Assembly (NCBI GenBank): GCA_001566295.1
Contig: KQ964295.1
Span: forward strand, 1 to 54,594
Source: Microdochium bolleyi
Taxonomy: Eukaryota > Ascomycota > Sordariomycetes > Xylariales > Microdochiaceae
Reading direction: 5' to 3'
DNA length: 54,594 bases
The number at the start of each line of letters is the position of its first letter. Positions within the stretch are counted from its first letter, which is position 1. The notes below the pieces were generated by a model, which made no database searches, was not told the origin of the DNA, and saw only the letters and a program-made list of their open reading frames with translations. The position numbers and the translations under genes were made by a program. Of the stretch, positions 33,669-44,791 are shown in pieces.

Positions 33669-35508
33669 TCAAATTTTCTTCCGGAGTTCCACGTTGACCT
33701 TGAATCCTCTCTGCTTGGCGAACCAGCCATTGTCTACATCATAAGTCGCATCGGGCTCGGCCAGCTTCCCGGCGAGCTGGAAATCGAAATCCGCCACCAG
33801 CCGCGGGATGAGCGTCGAGATCTCGAGATGAGAGATGTGTCTGCCGATGCAGGTCCGCGTACCTAGTCCAAACTACATGTGGCGGTGTTTTGATTAGCTT
33901 CCGAGGCATGTTCCAAACATGGAGCATGACACGAAATCACGAGGCGTGTTTGAAGGACACGGAGACTGACCGGTATCCATGAGCGACTCATCAGTGCGAC
34001 ACGCTCTGTGTCCTCCGACAGCCATCTGGATGGCTTGACTCGTCTGCATCATGTCCAAAAATGGCCTTGTTGCGATGCTGAACCCACGGGTTGATGCCGA
34101 CGGTTGTCTATTTCGAATGGCCTTGATTAGCTGACGCTCTCGTCTTCCAGGGCTGGTGAACCACTCAAATGCTACTAAATGGCGTGAAGACATGTTATAC
34201 TTACGCCCTCTGGAAAGAAGGTTCCAGCAATTGTAGCTCCACCTGCAGGGACGATGCGCTCCAGAGGTAATGCAACAGCGGGGTGCAGTCTCGGAGCCTC
34301 CTTGATGACGGCCTGCATGTAAGGCATTTTCTGAGCACTGCTGAAACGGATGTAGCCTCGATCAGCCACCTCGCATGTGTTTTGAATTGCGTCGACCTCC
34401 TGGCGTAGCTCCTCCAGACACGCTGGATTCTTCAGCAGGTAGAATATGCATGCCGAGAGAGAGATGCCTGTGGTGTCTGACCCTGCGAACATGTTTCCTA
34501 AACATGTCGATATGATCTCTTGCATAGGCATTGATTCAGGGTCTTCATTGTGCCGACGGCAGAACTTGGCCGCGAAAGGTTCCTGCACCGTGGTCCCTCG
34601 TAGGCCCTCTTCGATCTCGGAGACTGATGACTTCGTGGTACTGTTGTCGCCGTCGCCGCAATAGTGCTGTATCTGGCCCACAGTAAACTTGAGCAAGTCG
34701 GTGCTTGAGAGGCCGCGCCACTCGCCTAGCTTGTCCGACAGGGGCATCAGGAGCTGTCGCATAGAGGCATAGACCCCAATGATGGCGGCCAAATGAGTGC
34801 CATGATCCAAGAAAGCCATCAGCCTGCCGATGTCTTGCCCAGCATCCAGGAACCCCAAGCGTTTGCCGAATGTGATGCCGCTAATGACGTCGAACGCGTA
34901 ACACTGGAGCCAGTGAGTGAGATCCAGGGTGGGCCTCTCGTCATTTTTGCTCTTCTCATTCGCAACCTCCGTTAGGTGCTGGATGAGCAAGTCCCCGCAG
35001 AGGCTGACATAGGGCTCGTACGAGACAAGCGAGGACATGCTATACGTATTCTGGAAGAGCTTGCGGGTAGCGGCGTGGCGCTTTATGTCGCGATCCGAGA
35101 ACATACTTGGAAGACCTGTTGGGCTCCAGACATTGTACCAGGCTGACTTTTGAAATTGCTTTGAAAAGCTGTAGATGATCTTGCCAGCCTCTGGGTCGTC
35201 GATAATATATCGATTGCGGCCATAGCGGACAATGGCACCTGTGTTTGGAGAAAGCAAGTCAGGCGGGAAATCGAAATGCATCAAGGACGAGTCTGGGAAG
35301 TCTACCATGTTGTTGGTGTAACTCGCGACTAACGGTCTCAAACCGCCGCTTGCCAATTAAAATTTTTGAAGTACCAAACGTTTGAAAAGCGCGCCAGCCA
35401 GGGTCCAGGAACGTTTCTGAGTGGTGATCGAAGAGCGAGCCAGATTCGCCAGATGAGGTGCAGAGCCACGGCAACCCCAGCCACACCAAATGAAAGTGCC
35501 AGTGCCAT
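33669..35508 (-). pseudogene. Cytochrome P450 monooxygenase with two 1-nt frameshifts
   Basis: Starts at the ATG at 35508 with a membrane anchor (MALALSFGVAGVAVALHLIW) and proline hinge RNVPGPW. Exons follow with introns at 35239-35305, 34108-34204 and 33873-33970. Conserved parts: AIVRYGRNRY, I-helix AGSDTT, K-helix KEAPRLHP (ExxR), PLERIVPAGG, TTVGINPWVQHRNKAIFG, RWLSEDTERVALM, and the haem loop FGLGTRTCIGR with its cysteine. It ends VNVELRKKI at a TGA (33669-33671). An ER-bound oxidase of the pisatin-demethylase-like group; substrate unknown. Frame breaks occur near 35350 (before RFETVSRELHQ) and near 34038, where one T is lost in GACGAGTTCAAG. All functional motifs survive, so sequencing errors are as likely as true pseudogenisation. 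Confidence 0.8.
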
Positions 35509-36492
35509 GGTCTTTGTCTTCCAATTGTGTGTTCCTGAATGGTCGGAAGTGGAATGCGTCTAGTGGAAGTGACTCCAGCAAACAACAGGCCTTCGTAGGT
35601 TGCATTAAATAACGCCCAATGTCGGGCCATCGGCACTTGTGGTCGCCGATGGCACAGACCCCAAAGCGCACTTGTCGACTTCCCCGGCGGGGTCGGTGAA
35701 CTTTGGGCTGTGCCAAGTCTCTGCCACGGCTCACAACCATCACACCATCCACACACACCGTGGGCAGCCATGGCTAAACGTCATGGCTCATTGATGCCCT
35801 AAGCTCATCTTCCATCGCGGAAGGACGGATGCCAGATCGGTCCGAGACGCTCACCTGTCTCCGTGGTGCCGATCGAATGACGTTACATAAAGCTCACGCG
35901 CGGAGGGAGTCGGGGTGGAGGAGAGGAGGTGCAGCGAGCAGGCGAGGGGAAGGGAGAGAGGGAAGTAGGAGGAGGAGGTGGAGGAGAGATGGCAAAGCTG
36001 CATCAAGCAGATTGCAGAATTTGGGGCATGTTCGGGGGCATTCGGGGTGGGCCAGTCAGGTAGTGCAGGCCCTGGACCGGCCCTAGACCTGCCTGGACCT
36101 GCCTGGAGGTCCGGGGACCCGGGCAGACACTGACATAATCGCAGTGGGGTTGCAATGTTGTGGTTGCAGTCCGAGGGAAGGCACGACCACGGAACACGGC
36201 CACCCGCAACCTCCGCCCTCTGCTCCTCCACCTTCCCGAGATGAGCCACCACCCTCCATCACGGACTCACGGCCACGACCCCATGTCTCCGTCCACGCGC
36301 CCCGGCTGCTCCGGCTGGGCCCGTCGGTCTCGCCTTGCCACCGTCGGCTCATCCGACCGCAGTCGACCACTTTCCTCAGCACTGGCACGGACAGACGGCC
36401 CTTGACCCCTCAACCTCCGCGGCCGCATCCACTCTGCTTGCTGCTGCCCTTGACTCCTCAACACCAAGCAGCACCACATCACACGCTTCACC
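35509..36492. promoter_or_regulatory. Divergent spacer between P450 and DODA gene
   Basis: About 980 bases, GC-rich with purine-rich blocks (GGAGG) from 35900 to 36000 and pyrimidine-rich blocks (CCTC, CACC) from 36200 to 36480. It has the character of fungal promoter and leader sequence for both neighbours. ORFs crossing it are low-complexity and not called. Confidence 0.4.
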
Positions 36493-37447
36493 ATGGGTAT
36501 GTCCCGGCCTCACATTCACAGCCACCGCAGGCAGTCATTCGTGAGAAACAGCAGTGCTGACTGACCACCACCTCTCACCCCAACAGCCCCCCTCACGCCC
36601 GTCCACTTCTTCTCCCATGGCTCCACCATGATGCTCGGCGAGGAGTCAGACGCCGCCGACTACTGGAAAAAGGCCGGCGACGCCGCCCTCGCCAACAAGA
36701 TCAAGGGCGTCGTCATGATGGGCGCCCACTGGGACGCCCTCGGGAGGGCGTCGAGGTCGCCACCACCGTCACCCGGGCAAGTCCCCCGTCGCCTACGTCC
36801 ACCCCTCAAAGTACCAGGACTACAAGCTCAACCCGGACATCGAGGGCGCCCACCGCTGCATCCAGCTGCTGCGTGACGCGGGCATCGAGGCCAACGAGAA
36901 CCCAAACTTTGAGTGGATCCACGACACCTACCTCATCCTCATCCGCATGTTCCCGGCCGGCTGCCCGCCCACCGTCCTCATCTCGATGAACTTCCGCTTC
37001 GACCCCCACCTGCACATGCGCGTCGGCGACGCCGTCCGCTCCCTGCGCGGCGACGGCTACCTCATCATCGGCTCCGGCGGCGCCGTCCACAGCCTCTGGC
37101 GCAACCGCTGGCGGCCCATGCTGCGCTACTCGGACAACTTTGCGCAGGAGGCGCCCCCAGAGCCCTGGGCCCACGAGTTCCGCCAGTCCGTCGAGGACGT
37201 CATGGCCAACAGCTCCGGGCCCCAGCTGCGCAGGGCCATGACCCACCTCATGAAGCACCCCCAGTACCGCGACGCCCACGGCACCGACGACCACTTCATG
37301 GCCGCCCTCTTCGTCGCGGGCGCCGCCGGCGACGAGGACAGCAGCAGCTACGGCGAGCTGAAGGCCGAGACGTGGGAGCTGACAAACATGTGCAACAGCC
37401 AGTTCACCATCGGCTCGTGGCCAAAGACGCTGGCAACGGCGGCGTGA
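36493..37447 (+). CDS. Extradiol ring-cleavage dioxygenase (LigB/4,5-DOPA dioxygenase type), frame-damaged
   Basis: Exon 1 is only ATG plus one base (36493-36496). A 90-nt GTATGT...CAACAG intron leads to APLTPVHFFSHGSTMML. Family signatures: SHG (metal His12), VVMMGAHWD (second metal His), YKLNPDIEGAHRCIQLLRDAG, NFEWIHDTYLILIRMFP, PHLHMRVGDAVRSL, IIGSGGAVHSLW (third His), YRDAHGTDDHFMAALFVAG and the FTIGSWPKT end. These non-haem enzymes open catecholic rings between or beside the hydroxyls. Two separate single-base losses, near 36743 (after DALG, in a G run) and near 36768 (before GKSPVAYVHPSKY), break the frame, though every conserved residue is legible. Base composition is very GC-rich, unlike the repeats. 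It may be intact in reality if the indels are errors. Confidence 0.75.
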
Positions 37448-37894
37448 TGGCGACGGCGTGAACATTGGTGTCTTTTCTTGCATGTGTAATTACCAGCGTC
37501 AATTGAGAAACTTTTATTCAAAATTTGTTGCAAAATCACAAAATAATTGACAAATAAGGTCGTATCGCACAGTTGTGGACTGTGTGCTCAGGTTAGTTTT
37601 GTGGTTGTTTGCTGACACAGATTGGTCACGGAGCTGGTGTGGGACCTCTTCGCTGCTTCTGTAATCATTTTCAATGTTCGGGACGCATAATAGATTTTCC
37701 ATGATCTGCAGAGCGTTAAATCTCGTTGGTGATCGGTCTCGCTCGACCAGGAAATTGGTCCGAGGGCATATACAGCGTTAGTTGCTGATCGGCAGAAGAG
37801 TCACAACAGACTATTGTTTCGGCAGGGTTTATGCTTGGTGAGATTCTGGGACCTCTGGGACCTCTGGGACTCACTGCCCGTGCAACTCAGCCAC
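37448..37894. other. Tail-to-tail spacer
   Basis: 447 bases between the convergent DODA and biotin aminotransferase genes. AT-rich around 37500-37700, as expected for 3' UTRs. No gene seen. Confidence 0.4.
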
Positions 37895-40543
37895 TCACTC
37901 CAACAACGCCTCGGCGATGAGCTTCTCAAGCCCCCGCACCGTCGCTTTGTCCGTCTTCTGGCTCGCCATGATGTAGAACACGTTGCCAAGGACTCTTGTG
38001 TGCGCGGTCCAAGACCCATCGTCGCCACCGCTCCTCAGTCGTGTCTGGAGGTCTGCCGCCGCCGTGCTCTTGTATCCCGAGCCAGCTTCGTCACCGGCGC
38101 CCGCGCAGGGTGATAGCCAGGACACTTCCTAGCGCCCACACGGCCTCGATGCGGGCCGCCACACACGAGACCTGATTAACAAAGTCGCTTGACCATACAG
38201 ACCACACTAGAGGTGCCTCGTTAGCGCATTGCTGCCGCTGCTCGGGCTCCTGCTGGGATGGTCTCCTCGCCCAGCTCCAATCACCACTCGTACGCATGCG
38301 GTTCATCTCGCGCAGCGACTCGAGCGCTACCTGACAGCTTACAGGGTGAGCAGTGTAGCTGTGCCCATGCAGCAGCGCATCGCTCTTGTCGTCGCTCTCG
38401 AACGCCGCGAAGATTGACTCCGACGCCAGGGTCGCGCACAAGGGCATCAGTCCGCCAGTGAGGAGCTTGGCGTGGACCGATATATCTGGGTGCACGCCGA
38501 GCAGGGAGGCTGCGCTGAAGCGGCCGAGGCGGTAGAGCCCGACGAAGACCTCGTCGAAAATGACGGGGAGGCCGGACCAGTCCGCGTTCGATGGGCTGTC
38601 ATCAGGCAGAGAGTGTTGGGTGGAGGTGCTGAAGAGCTGGGAGCCAGATGAGCGTACTACGTCGACAAGCGTGCGTTGGAACAACGGATCGCTGTAGAGT
38701 AAAGACCAGTCAGTCAGTATGGGCTTCAAAGAGTGGACAGTCGTTCACTCACGCGAGAATCATCCATCTAGCGCCGAGGACAACTGGCTCCAGCATGAGA
38801 GCACCAAACTTGTGCCCTCGAGAGGCGAGGCGCTGTAGCTCGCGCAGGATGTGGTCCTCGTAAGCCTTGTGAGTGGCGCTGCCGATCCTCTCATCAAGCC
38901 TGAAGACCTCGTCAAGTGACTCAAACGTCTCTCCTCCGCAGCCCAGATCCGCCTGGAGCGCCTTCGGGATATCGACCTGCCACTGCCCTTCATGACATCG
39001 AACAGTCGGGAAGTCAAGCCAGTGGCCTTTACCCGTGTACCACTCTACCTTCTCATTGAACACCCCGGGTTCGGAGCAGTCCATCGCGCCCATCGTGTCA
39101 CCGTGGTAGCTCCCCCTCAGGGCCAGGATCCCAACCTTGTCGTTTGCAGACCATCCATACCGCAGCCTCGCTGCCCGCAGGGCCATCTTGGTTGCGACTT
39201 CACAGCCTGTGCTGCCATTGTCGGAGTAGAACACGCGCGCCAGGCGAGGGTTCCGCATGTTCTCGAGCAGCGTCCCCGCCAGCGCGAGAGCGGGCTCGTG
39301 GACGGACGAGGCGAACATGACGTGCCCGTAGCGGCCAGCGGCATACGCCGCTGCCAGTGTGAGCTTGGGGTTGCCGTGGTCGAGGCCCTGTGTCCACCAC
39401 GACGCCGATCTGTCGAAGGCGGGCTGCAGGAGCGCCTCATCTGACGCTGCCTTGGGCGAGAGGACCTGGAAGAAGTCGCCGTGCGCCGAGTCGATTGCCG
39501 TAATCTATGAGGCGCTCAGTAGTTTTTGCTGGGTGAAGGGATACCAGATAGCGTCGGTGGCTTTCTGGTTCATGGTCTCAAGCCGGTTGATGCGGTCTTC
39601 ACGGCGTTTGTCCAGGTTGGCAAGGAGGTCGCGCATCGAGTCGTCGGACGACAATCGCTTGTAGTAGGCACCCATTGACCTGTGTTCAGCCCGATCATCC
39701 GTGTTTCTCTGTGGCGGCTTTGGAATAGTGTACACCGGAACACCTGATGGTTGAAAGTAGTCCTGCAGGTAGAGGTGGTTCTCATACTGAGCATCCTGGA
39801 ACAGCATGATGGCCTCGACATCTTGTCCACGCAGCTTCAGCGACTCGTAGGCGGCCAGGGTCTGGGAGATGCCTCCGAGCTTCGAGTCTCCGACGAGTAG
39901 AGCGGGCACACGCATCGGGGCGTAAAGATCCGCCTGCGGCGTGCCGGACGGTCCAAGTGAATGCACGCCACCGGCTGTCTCGATGAACAGCCATCCGGAC
40001 CCGAGTGCGGCCCTGCGAGCGGCGTGGCTTCGGATCTCGGCGAGGACAGCGCTGTCTAAAGGGATTGCCTAGTGGAAGGTCAGCTGTTGCGATGTTTGCG
40101 TGGAGACGAGACTTGATGTTGATGACGCTGACCTGTCCCGATAGCTTGCTGCCGCATGCGGGCTGCATGCAACCTCGTACTGGAACAATGTATCATTTGC
40201 GATGTCTGGAGCATCAGATCGCATATGCCTGTTTCCGTGATCAATATCCATACTTGCGCAGCGTCTCCCATATTCTCAACCTCTGTCTGCCGTTAGCACG
40301 CGAATTGAGACAGCCTCAAGGTATGATGCCATTGGGTGGAATTGGGGACTTGCACCAGCTATCGGCCTCATGAGGCGCTCCTGTTGACACGGGCTTTAAG
40401 AATGCGACTTTCTCGTGGCTGTAATGTTTGGCCGCCGCTTTGCACAACGTCGTTGCAAAGATCGTCTTGCCGACATCTGTGTTGGAGCCCCATATCTGGA
40501 AGACTCTTAAGTGACGCCAGAGATGTGCTGCTGGTGGATTCAT
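37895..40543 (-). CDS. bioDA: Bifunctional dethiobiotin synthetase / DAPA aminotransferase (in-frame TAG)
   Basis: Steps 2 and 3 of biotin synthesis on one chain: PLP-dependent DAPA aminotransferase and ATP-dependent dethiobiotin synthetase. The start ATG (40543) gives VFQIWGSNTDVGKT (P-loop) and VAFLKPVSTGAPHEAD. After one or two introns (40.0-40.37 kb, junctions not resolved) come IETAGGVHSLGPSGTPQADL, VPALLVGDSKLGGISQTL and WYPFTQQKLL. The transaminase half has DSAHGDFFQV, NGSTGCEVATKMALRAARLR, SYHGDTMGAMD, LMLEPVVLGARWM, a 63-nt intron (38692-38754), LPVIFDEVFVGLYRLGRFSA, HAKLLTGG (PLP lysine) and HGHSYTAHP. A TAG at 39505-39507, at the junction of the two halves, interrupts the frame. 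A 1-nt shift near 38106 precedes the last ~65 residues. If both are real, the aminotransferase is not made. Confidence 0.85.
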
Positions 40544-40884
40544 GGCGGTAGACTCGTGGCCCGTGGGAAGCCCAGTTGGTAATGTGCTGTCAGAGGTACC
40601 AAAGTCACACGGTCTCACAACGACGGAGGGGACGGTGAGAGTGCTCATGGTAAAAGCTGTAAATGCTAGGGGCGTAGTGGGCCAAGGTGACAAGGAGCCA
40701 ACCTTAACTGCCAACGACCGGGGCCTCTGCATGACAGGGCCAAATACGTCCTGGCCGGGATCGGCCTGATGCAGGAACTTATGCGCCGAGCTTGTGCACA
40801 AGTGGAAGGTCTGGAGTCTGGACCCTTGAGATCTCTTGTGTAGTCGTCCCTCGCCTCCAGGTTTTTTCACGTCACTCATTGAAC
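40544..40884. promoter_or_regulatory. Divergent promoter of bioDA and bioF
   Basis: 341 bases separate the two start codons (40543 minus, 40885 plus). Adjacent head-to-head biotin genes imply a shared control region. No binding site for a known regulator is identified. Confidence 0.6.
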
Positions 40885-42372
40885 ATGGCGAAGAACATGG
40901 GCCTTTCAAAGCTCGAGGACAGACTCGCAGCAATCCTCGCTGATCGAGAGACACGCTCACAACGCCGTCGCCTCAGCACCTTCCCACCTCACAGCGTCGA
41001 CTTCTCCTCAAATTCTTATCTGTCGTTGTCGCTGACTCCAGAGATCCGACAGACCTACCTCGAGCTTCTGAAATCAGTCCCTGACAGCACTCCGTTGTTC
41101 GGATCGGGAGGCTCCCGGCTGCTCGACGGCAACAGTCCCCTGAGCGAGGACCTCGAGCGAGAGGTAGCGGCGTTCCACGGAGCACCGACCGGGCTGCTCT
41201 TCAACTCGGGCTTTGATGCGAACGCAGGACTGTTCGCATGCCTCACTCAGCCGGGCGATGTGGTGGTGTACGACGAGCTGGCTCATGCCAGCATGCACGA
41301 CGGCATGCGAGCGAGTCGAGCCGCGCTGTGCGTGCCCTTCAGGCACAACTGTGTTTACCCGGAGCAAGTCCAGCGATGCCAGGATTCGACTACATCCAAG
41401 AGGAAAGATGGTCCAAAGAGCCTGAGCGAGACGCTGCACCAGCTCCTAGGCAGTGACGACGAACCTCTCTCAGCAGCACCAAGAAGCGGGGAGCGCAACG
41501 TCTTCATCGCTGTCGAGGGCGTGTACAGCATGGACGGCGACGTCGCACCGCTCAAGGACATCGTTGCGTGTATCGAACACCGTCTCCCGCGTGGCAACGG
41601 GTACCTGATAGTCGATGAGGCACACTCGACAGGCATCTTTGGGGATCAGGGCCGGGGCTTGGTCTGCGAGCTCGGGCTGGAGGACAAAGTCTTCCTACGG
41701 CTGCACACTTTCGGGAAGGCGATGGGAAGTGCTGGTGGTATGTGTTACCACTTTCCGTTAGAAAGTCACGTGCAGAGCTTTGCTGATCAGATCAACACTT
41801 CGCTAGCAATCGTGCTCTGCTCGCCCGTGACGCGGGAGTACCTGATCAACTACGCCAGGACACTCGTGTACACGACCGCACTGCCGACCAGCTGCCTCGC
41901 CAGCATCAAAGTCACATACGCATTCCTCTCAACCCCCCAGTTCGACGATGTGCGGCAGAAGCTGCGATGGCTGATGCACTATACCCACAGCCTCCTCGTC
42001 GCCATCTGTGCGAGGCACACCACTCAAGACGACCAGCCCACGTCGTCGGACCGACTGCTGATACGTGTAAATCCCACGCCGCCGACATCGCCCATCATCC
42101 CGCTCCTGACGTCCCAGCCCCGCAGCCTGGCCGCCTTCTGCCAGCAGAGGGGCCTGGTCGTGCGGCCCATCGTGGCGCCCACGGTGCCCGAGGGTTCCGA
42201 ACGGGTCCGGATTTGCCTGCACGCGGCCAACACAAAAGAGCAGGTCGACCGGCTCGGGCAGGCGATCGAGGAGTGGGGAGTCGCGACGTCGCGGGCGGCT
42301 GCGAGCGGCCGCCCTCGGGACAAGGCCGCTGGTCCGAGCGCGGCTCAACAGTTTCTTAAACCGAGCCTGTAG
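40885..42372 (+). CDS. bioF: KAPA synthase (8-amino-7-oxononanoate synthase)
   Basis: PLP-dependent alpha-oxoamine synthase that condenses pimeloyl thioester with alanine to give KAPA, the first committed ring-building step of biotin synthesis. The ORF is open from 40792, but the ATG at 40885 gives the conserved start (LSKLEDRLAAIL). Motifs: VDFSSNSYLSLS, LFGSGGSRLLDGNS, FNSGFDANAGLF, YDELAHASMHDGMR, VEGVYSMDGDVAPL, YLIVDEAHSTGIFGDQGRG and TFGKAMGSAG with the PLP lysine K278. A 69-nt GTATGT...CGCTAG intron (41738-41806) lies in frame inside the ORF. Removing it turns GSAGG-extra-IVLCSP into GSAGAIVLCSP, as in relatives, and gives about 472 residues. This is the only biotin gene here with no damage visible. 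It ends at TAG 42370-42372. Confidence 0.92.
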   Translation: MAKNMGLSKLEDRLAAILADRETRSQRRRLSTFPPHSVDFSSNSYLSLSLTPEIRQTYLELLKSVPDSTPLFGSGGSRLLDGNSPLSEDLEREVAAFHGAPTGLLFNSGFDANAGLFACLTQPGDVVVYDELAHASMHDGMRASRAALCVPFRHNCVYPEQVQRCQDSTTSKRKDGPKSLSETLHQLLGSDDEPLSAAPRSGERNVFIAVEGVYSMDGDVAPLKDIVACIEHRLPRGNGYLIVDEAHSTGIFGDQGRGLVCELGLEDKVFLRLHTFGKAMGSAGGMCYHFPLESHVQSFADQINTSLAIVLCSPVTREYLINYARTLVYTTALPTSCLASIKVTYAFLSTPQFDDVRQKLRWLMHYTHSLLVAICARHTTQDDQPTSSDRLLIRVNPTPPTSPIIPLLTSQPRSLAAFCQQRGLVVRPIVAPTVPEGSERVRICLHAANTKEQVDRLGQAIEEWGVATSRAAASGRPRDKAAGPSAAQQFLKPSL

Positions 42373-43037
42373 TTACCTAGTAAGAAAGCAGCTCCCGTTA
42401 ACCGAAATGAGATCGGCAGCCAACGTGCATGACTGACTGTGAGCGAGTTTCTCTCCTGCACTGATCCTGTCACTTTAAGTTACTCCTCAACAATTTTCAA
42501 ACCAGGGGGGGAGGTCCCCGCCCCAAGCCGCCGCTACGCGAACAAGCTCCACTCAACGGCGTGGGGGGCCACCAGCACGAACCCTGATGACGCGTGTTGT
42601 TGGTTGTGACTGATTGAAAGCATATAAAAGAGCTGCGGGAGGTGCAGCAACCGGCAAGTGACATTGATCTGTGACGCTTGTCGACATCCACTCTCCAGGG
42701 GGTTCGTGTGCAGTTGGCGGGGCTTATTCCTCATTACCCGGCTCACGATTGGCCCGGGTGTACGGGAGTGTGGGAGTTCTGGCCATGGTTAAGGTTCGAA
42801 CCCCTGGCGATGGATACCTGGCCGGGCCCCTCCCTTCTTGTTTGCCGTTGAGGTTGCTTCACAGTGGGAATGGAGCAGGTCATTGATGGACAAGAAAGCT
42901 GGTGAGGGGTTTGGAGTGGTTCAGTGTTGTTTGCGAGCATGCTCACACACGACTACTGCTTGAGGGAGATGACTCACTCCCCTGGAAGTGTAGAAAGCTA
43001 ATCGTACACTGCTCGAGACACGACAACCACTTCTGCG
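42373..43037. promoter_or_regulatory. Intergenic region upstream of biotin synthase
   Basis: 665 bases between bioF and bioB on the same strand. A TATAAAA at 42623-42629 lies about 410 bases before the bioB start and could serve a long-leader transcript. A GGTTCGAACCCC at 42793 resembles a tRNA T-loop, but no tRNA fold surrounds it. No gene seen. Confidence 0.4.
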
Positions 43038-44419
43038 ATGACTCCGCGAGCCGTGTCGAGCATGGTGGCAGGCCCCCTCCGGGCAGCAGCAAGGACTGCC
43101 TCGAGAGTCACACCCAACTCTGCAGCCGGCTCGAGGTCGGCGGCTCGCCAAGTTAGAACTGTTGTCGGTGCAGCCACGACCGTGACTGCTCCAGAAGCTG
43201 CAGTCCCGCCGATATCATCGTCCAGTCTCCCAAGCAAACCGCTGGCGACGCCGGAGGCAGCATCCACCTAGCAGGAGGTTCGCGATGGCGACACCACACG
43301 GCGGGAGGCGTCGAGAATCCTCCGGGAGGCTGTTGCCGCCACTGCACCGCGGAACGACTGGTCCAAGCAGGAGGTCGCGGCCATCTACTACCACCCTCTA
43401 CTAGACCTGGCCTTCCAGTCTGTACGTCATGACTTTTATACCCACTGCCATATTGTTGAGCAAACTTGTTAGCATAGTGAGCAATACTGACCGAGACTTT
43501 TCCCACGCAGGCCACTATCCACCGCCGCTTCCACAACCCAGCCGAGGTCCAGCTCTGCACCCTCATGAACATCAAGACGGGCGGCTGCACCGAGGACTGC
43601 AGCTACTGCGCGCAGTCCACGCGGTACCAGTCCGGCACCGGTCTCGAGGCCAAGAAGGTCGAGTCCGTCGAGTCGGTGCTCGCCGCGGCGCGGGTCGCGC
43701 GCGACAGGGGCAGCACGCGGTTCTGCATGGGCGCCGCGTGGCGGGACATGCGCGGCCGCAAGGACGCGCTCAGGAACATCAAGGCTATGGTCGAGGGCGT
43801 GCGGGCACTCGGGATGGAGTCGTGCGTGACGCTGGGCATGATCGATGGCGAGCAGGCCCGGGAGCTGAAGGACGCGGGTTTGACGGCGTATAACCACAAC
43901 CTCGACACGAGCCGCGAGTTCTACAAGTCCATCATCTCGACGCGGGGCTACGACGAGCGGCTCCGGACTCTGGGCCACGTGCGCGACGCCGGGATCAACG
44001 TCTGCTCCGGGGGCATCCTTGGGCTCGGGGAGACCGCGGCGGACCGGATCGGCCTGCTGCACACGGCGGCGACGCTGCCGGCGCACCCGGAGAGCTTCCC
44101 CGCCAACGCGCTGGTGCCGATAAAGGGCACACCGCTCGGGGACCGGCCGCCGCTGGACTTCACGACGATGCTGCGGACAATCGCGGCCGCGCGGGTCGTC
44201 ATGCCCGCGACCATCATCCGCATCGCGGCCGGGCGCAAGACGATGACGGAGGAGCAGCAGGCGCTGTGCTTCATGGCCGGGGCGAACGCTATCTTCACGG
44301 GCGAGAAGATGCTGACGACGGACTGCAATGGCTGGGATGAGGACGGTGTCTTGTTTGGACGATGGGGGCTGGAGCCGATGAGGAGTTTCCAGAAGTCGCT
44401 CGTGCCTGGGGCTCAGTAG
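43038..44419 (+). CDS. bioB: Biotin synthase, mitochondrial (in-frame TAG in presequence)
   Basis: Radical-SAM iron-sulfur enzyme that inserts sulfur into dethiobiotin. Exon 1 (43038-43421) begins with a basic, Ser/Ala-rich mitochondrial presequence (MTPRAVSSMVAGPLRAAART) and ends DLAFQS. An 89-nt GTACGT...GCAG intron follows (43422-43510), then ATIHRRFHNPAEVQLCTLMN, the cluster motif GGCTEDCSYCAQS, RFCMGAAWRDMRGRKDALRN, YNHNLDTSREFY, INVCSGGILGLGE, LVPIKGTPLGDRPP and IRIAAGRKTM. The ending GANAIFTGEKMLTTDCNGWD is typical, with TAG at 44417-44419. Predicted length is 430 codons. Codon 78 (43269-43271) is TAG, in a variable region between presequence and mature enzyme, and the frame is the same on both sides. 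The catalytic part is intact. Unless read through, edited or bypassed by another start, the protein stops early. Confidence 0.9.
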
Positions 44420-44791
44420 ATGGTCGTAGAGGTGATAGGTGGACATCACAGAAAGCGATCTTGCTCTGCGACGGAGCAAATGTGCTGCAAATGGTAACGC
44501 TTGTGGTTGAACACTGCCTTCGGCGCATCCTCAGGCTGTATTCCGAATGGTCGCCACTAAGCCATCAGTGATCTATACATAGCACTTGTAAGCTTTGGCA
44601 GAGACGACTTTTCTACAACGGTCACGATGTCTACAACCCCGTGTTCAACAAATGCTGTCTTTGCAAATCACCAGAGCCAGCCAGTCCGGAGCTCTGCGGC
44701 CAAGTACCCGCAACTACTGAATCCTTGCCCAACACTTCAAGCAGTGTCTTTTGAGCACAAGGGCCGCTCCTCTTGACGTCCGATATGCCCT
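44420..44791. other. Spacer between bioB and the F-box gene
   Basis: 372 bases with no recognisable gene. It likely holds the bioB 3' end and the F-box promoter. Confidence 0.4.

Noticed and set aside
40792..40884. Upstream extension of the KAPA synthase ORF
   Set aside because: The 31 extra residues are not family-like and lie in the divergent promoter; ATG 40885 fits the conserved start.
42785..42815. tRNA T-loop-like GGTTCGAACCCC
   Set aside because: No paired T-stem, anticodon arm or acceptor stem can be drawn around it on either strand.
43469..44479. 336-codon minus-strand ORF opposite biotin synthase
   Set aside because: GC-rich antisense shadow of an unmistakable radical-SAM gene; its sequence is low-complexity R/H/A.
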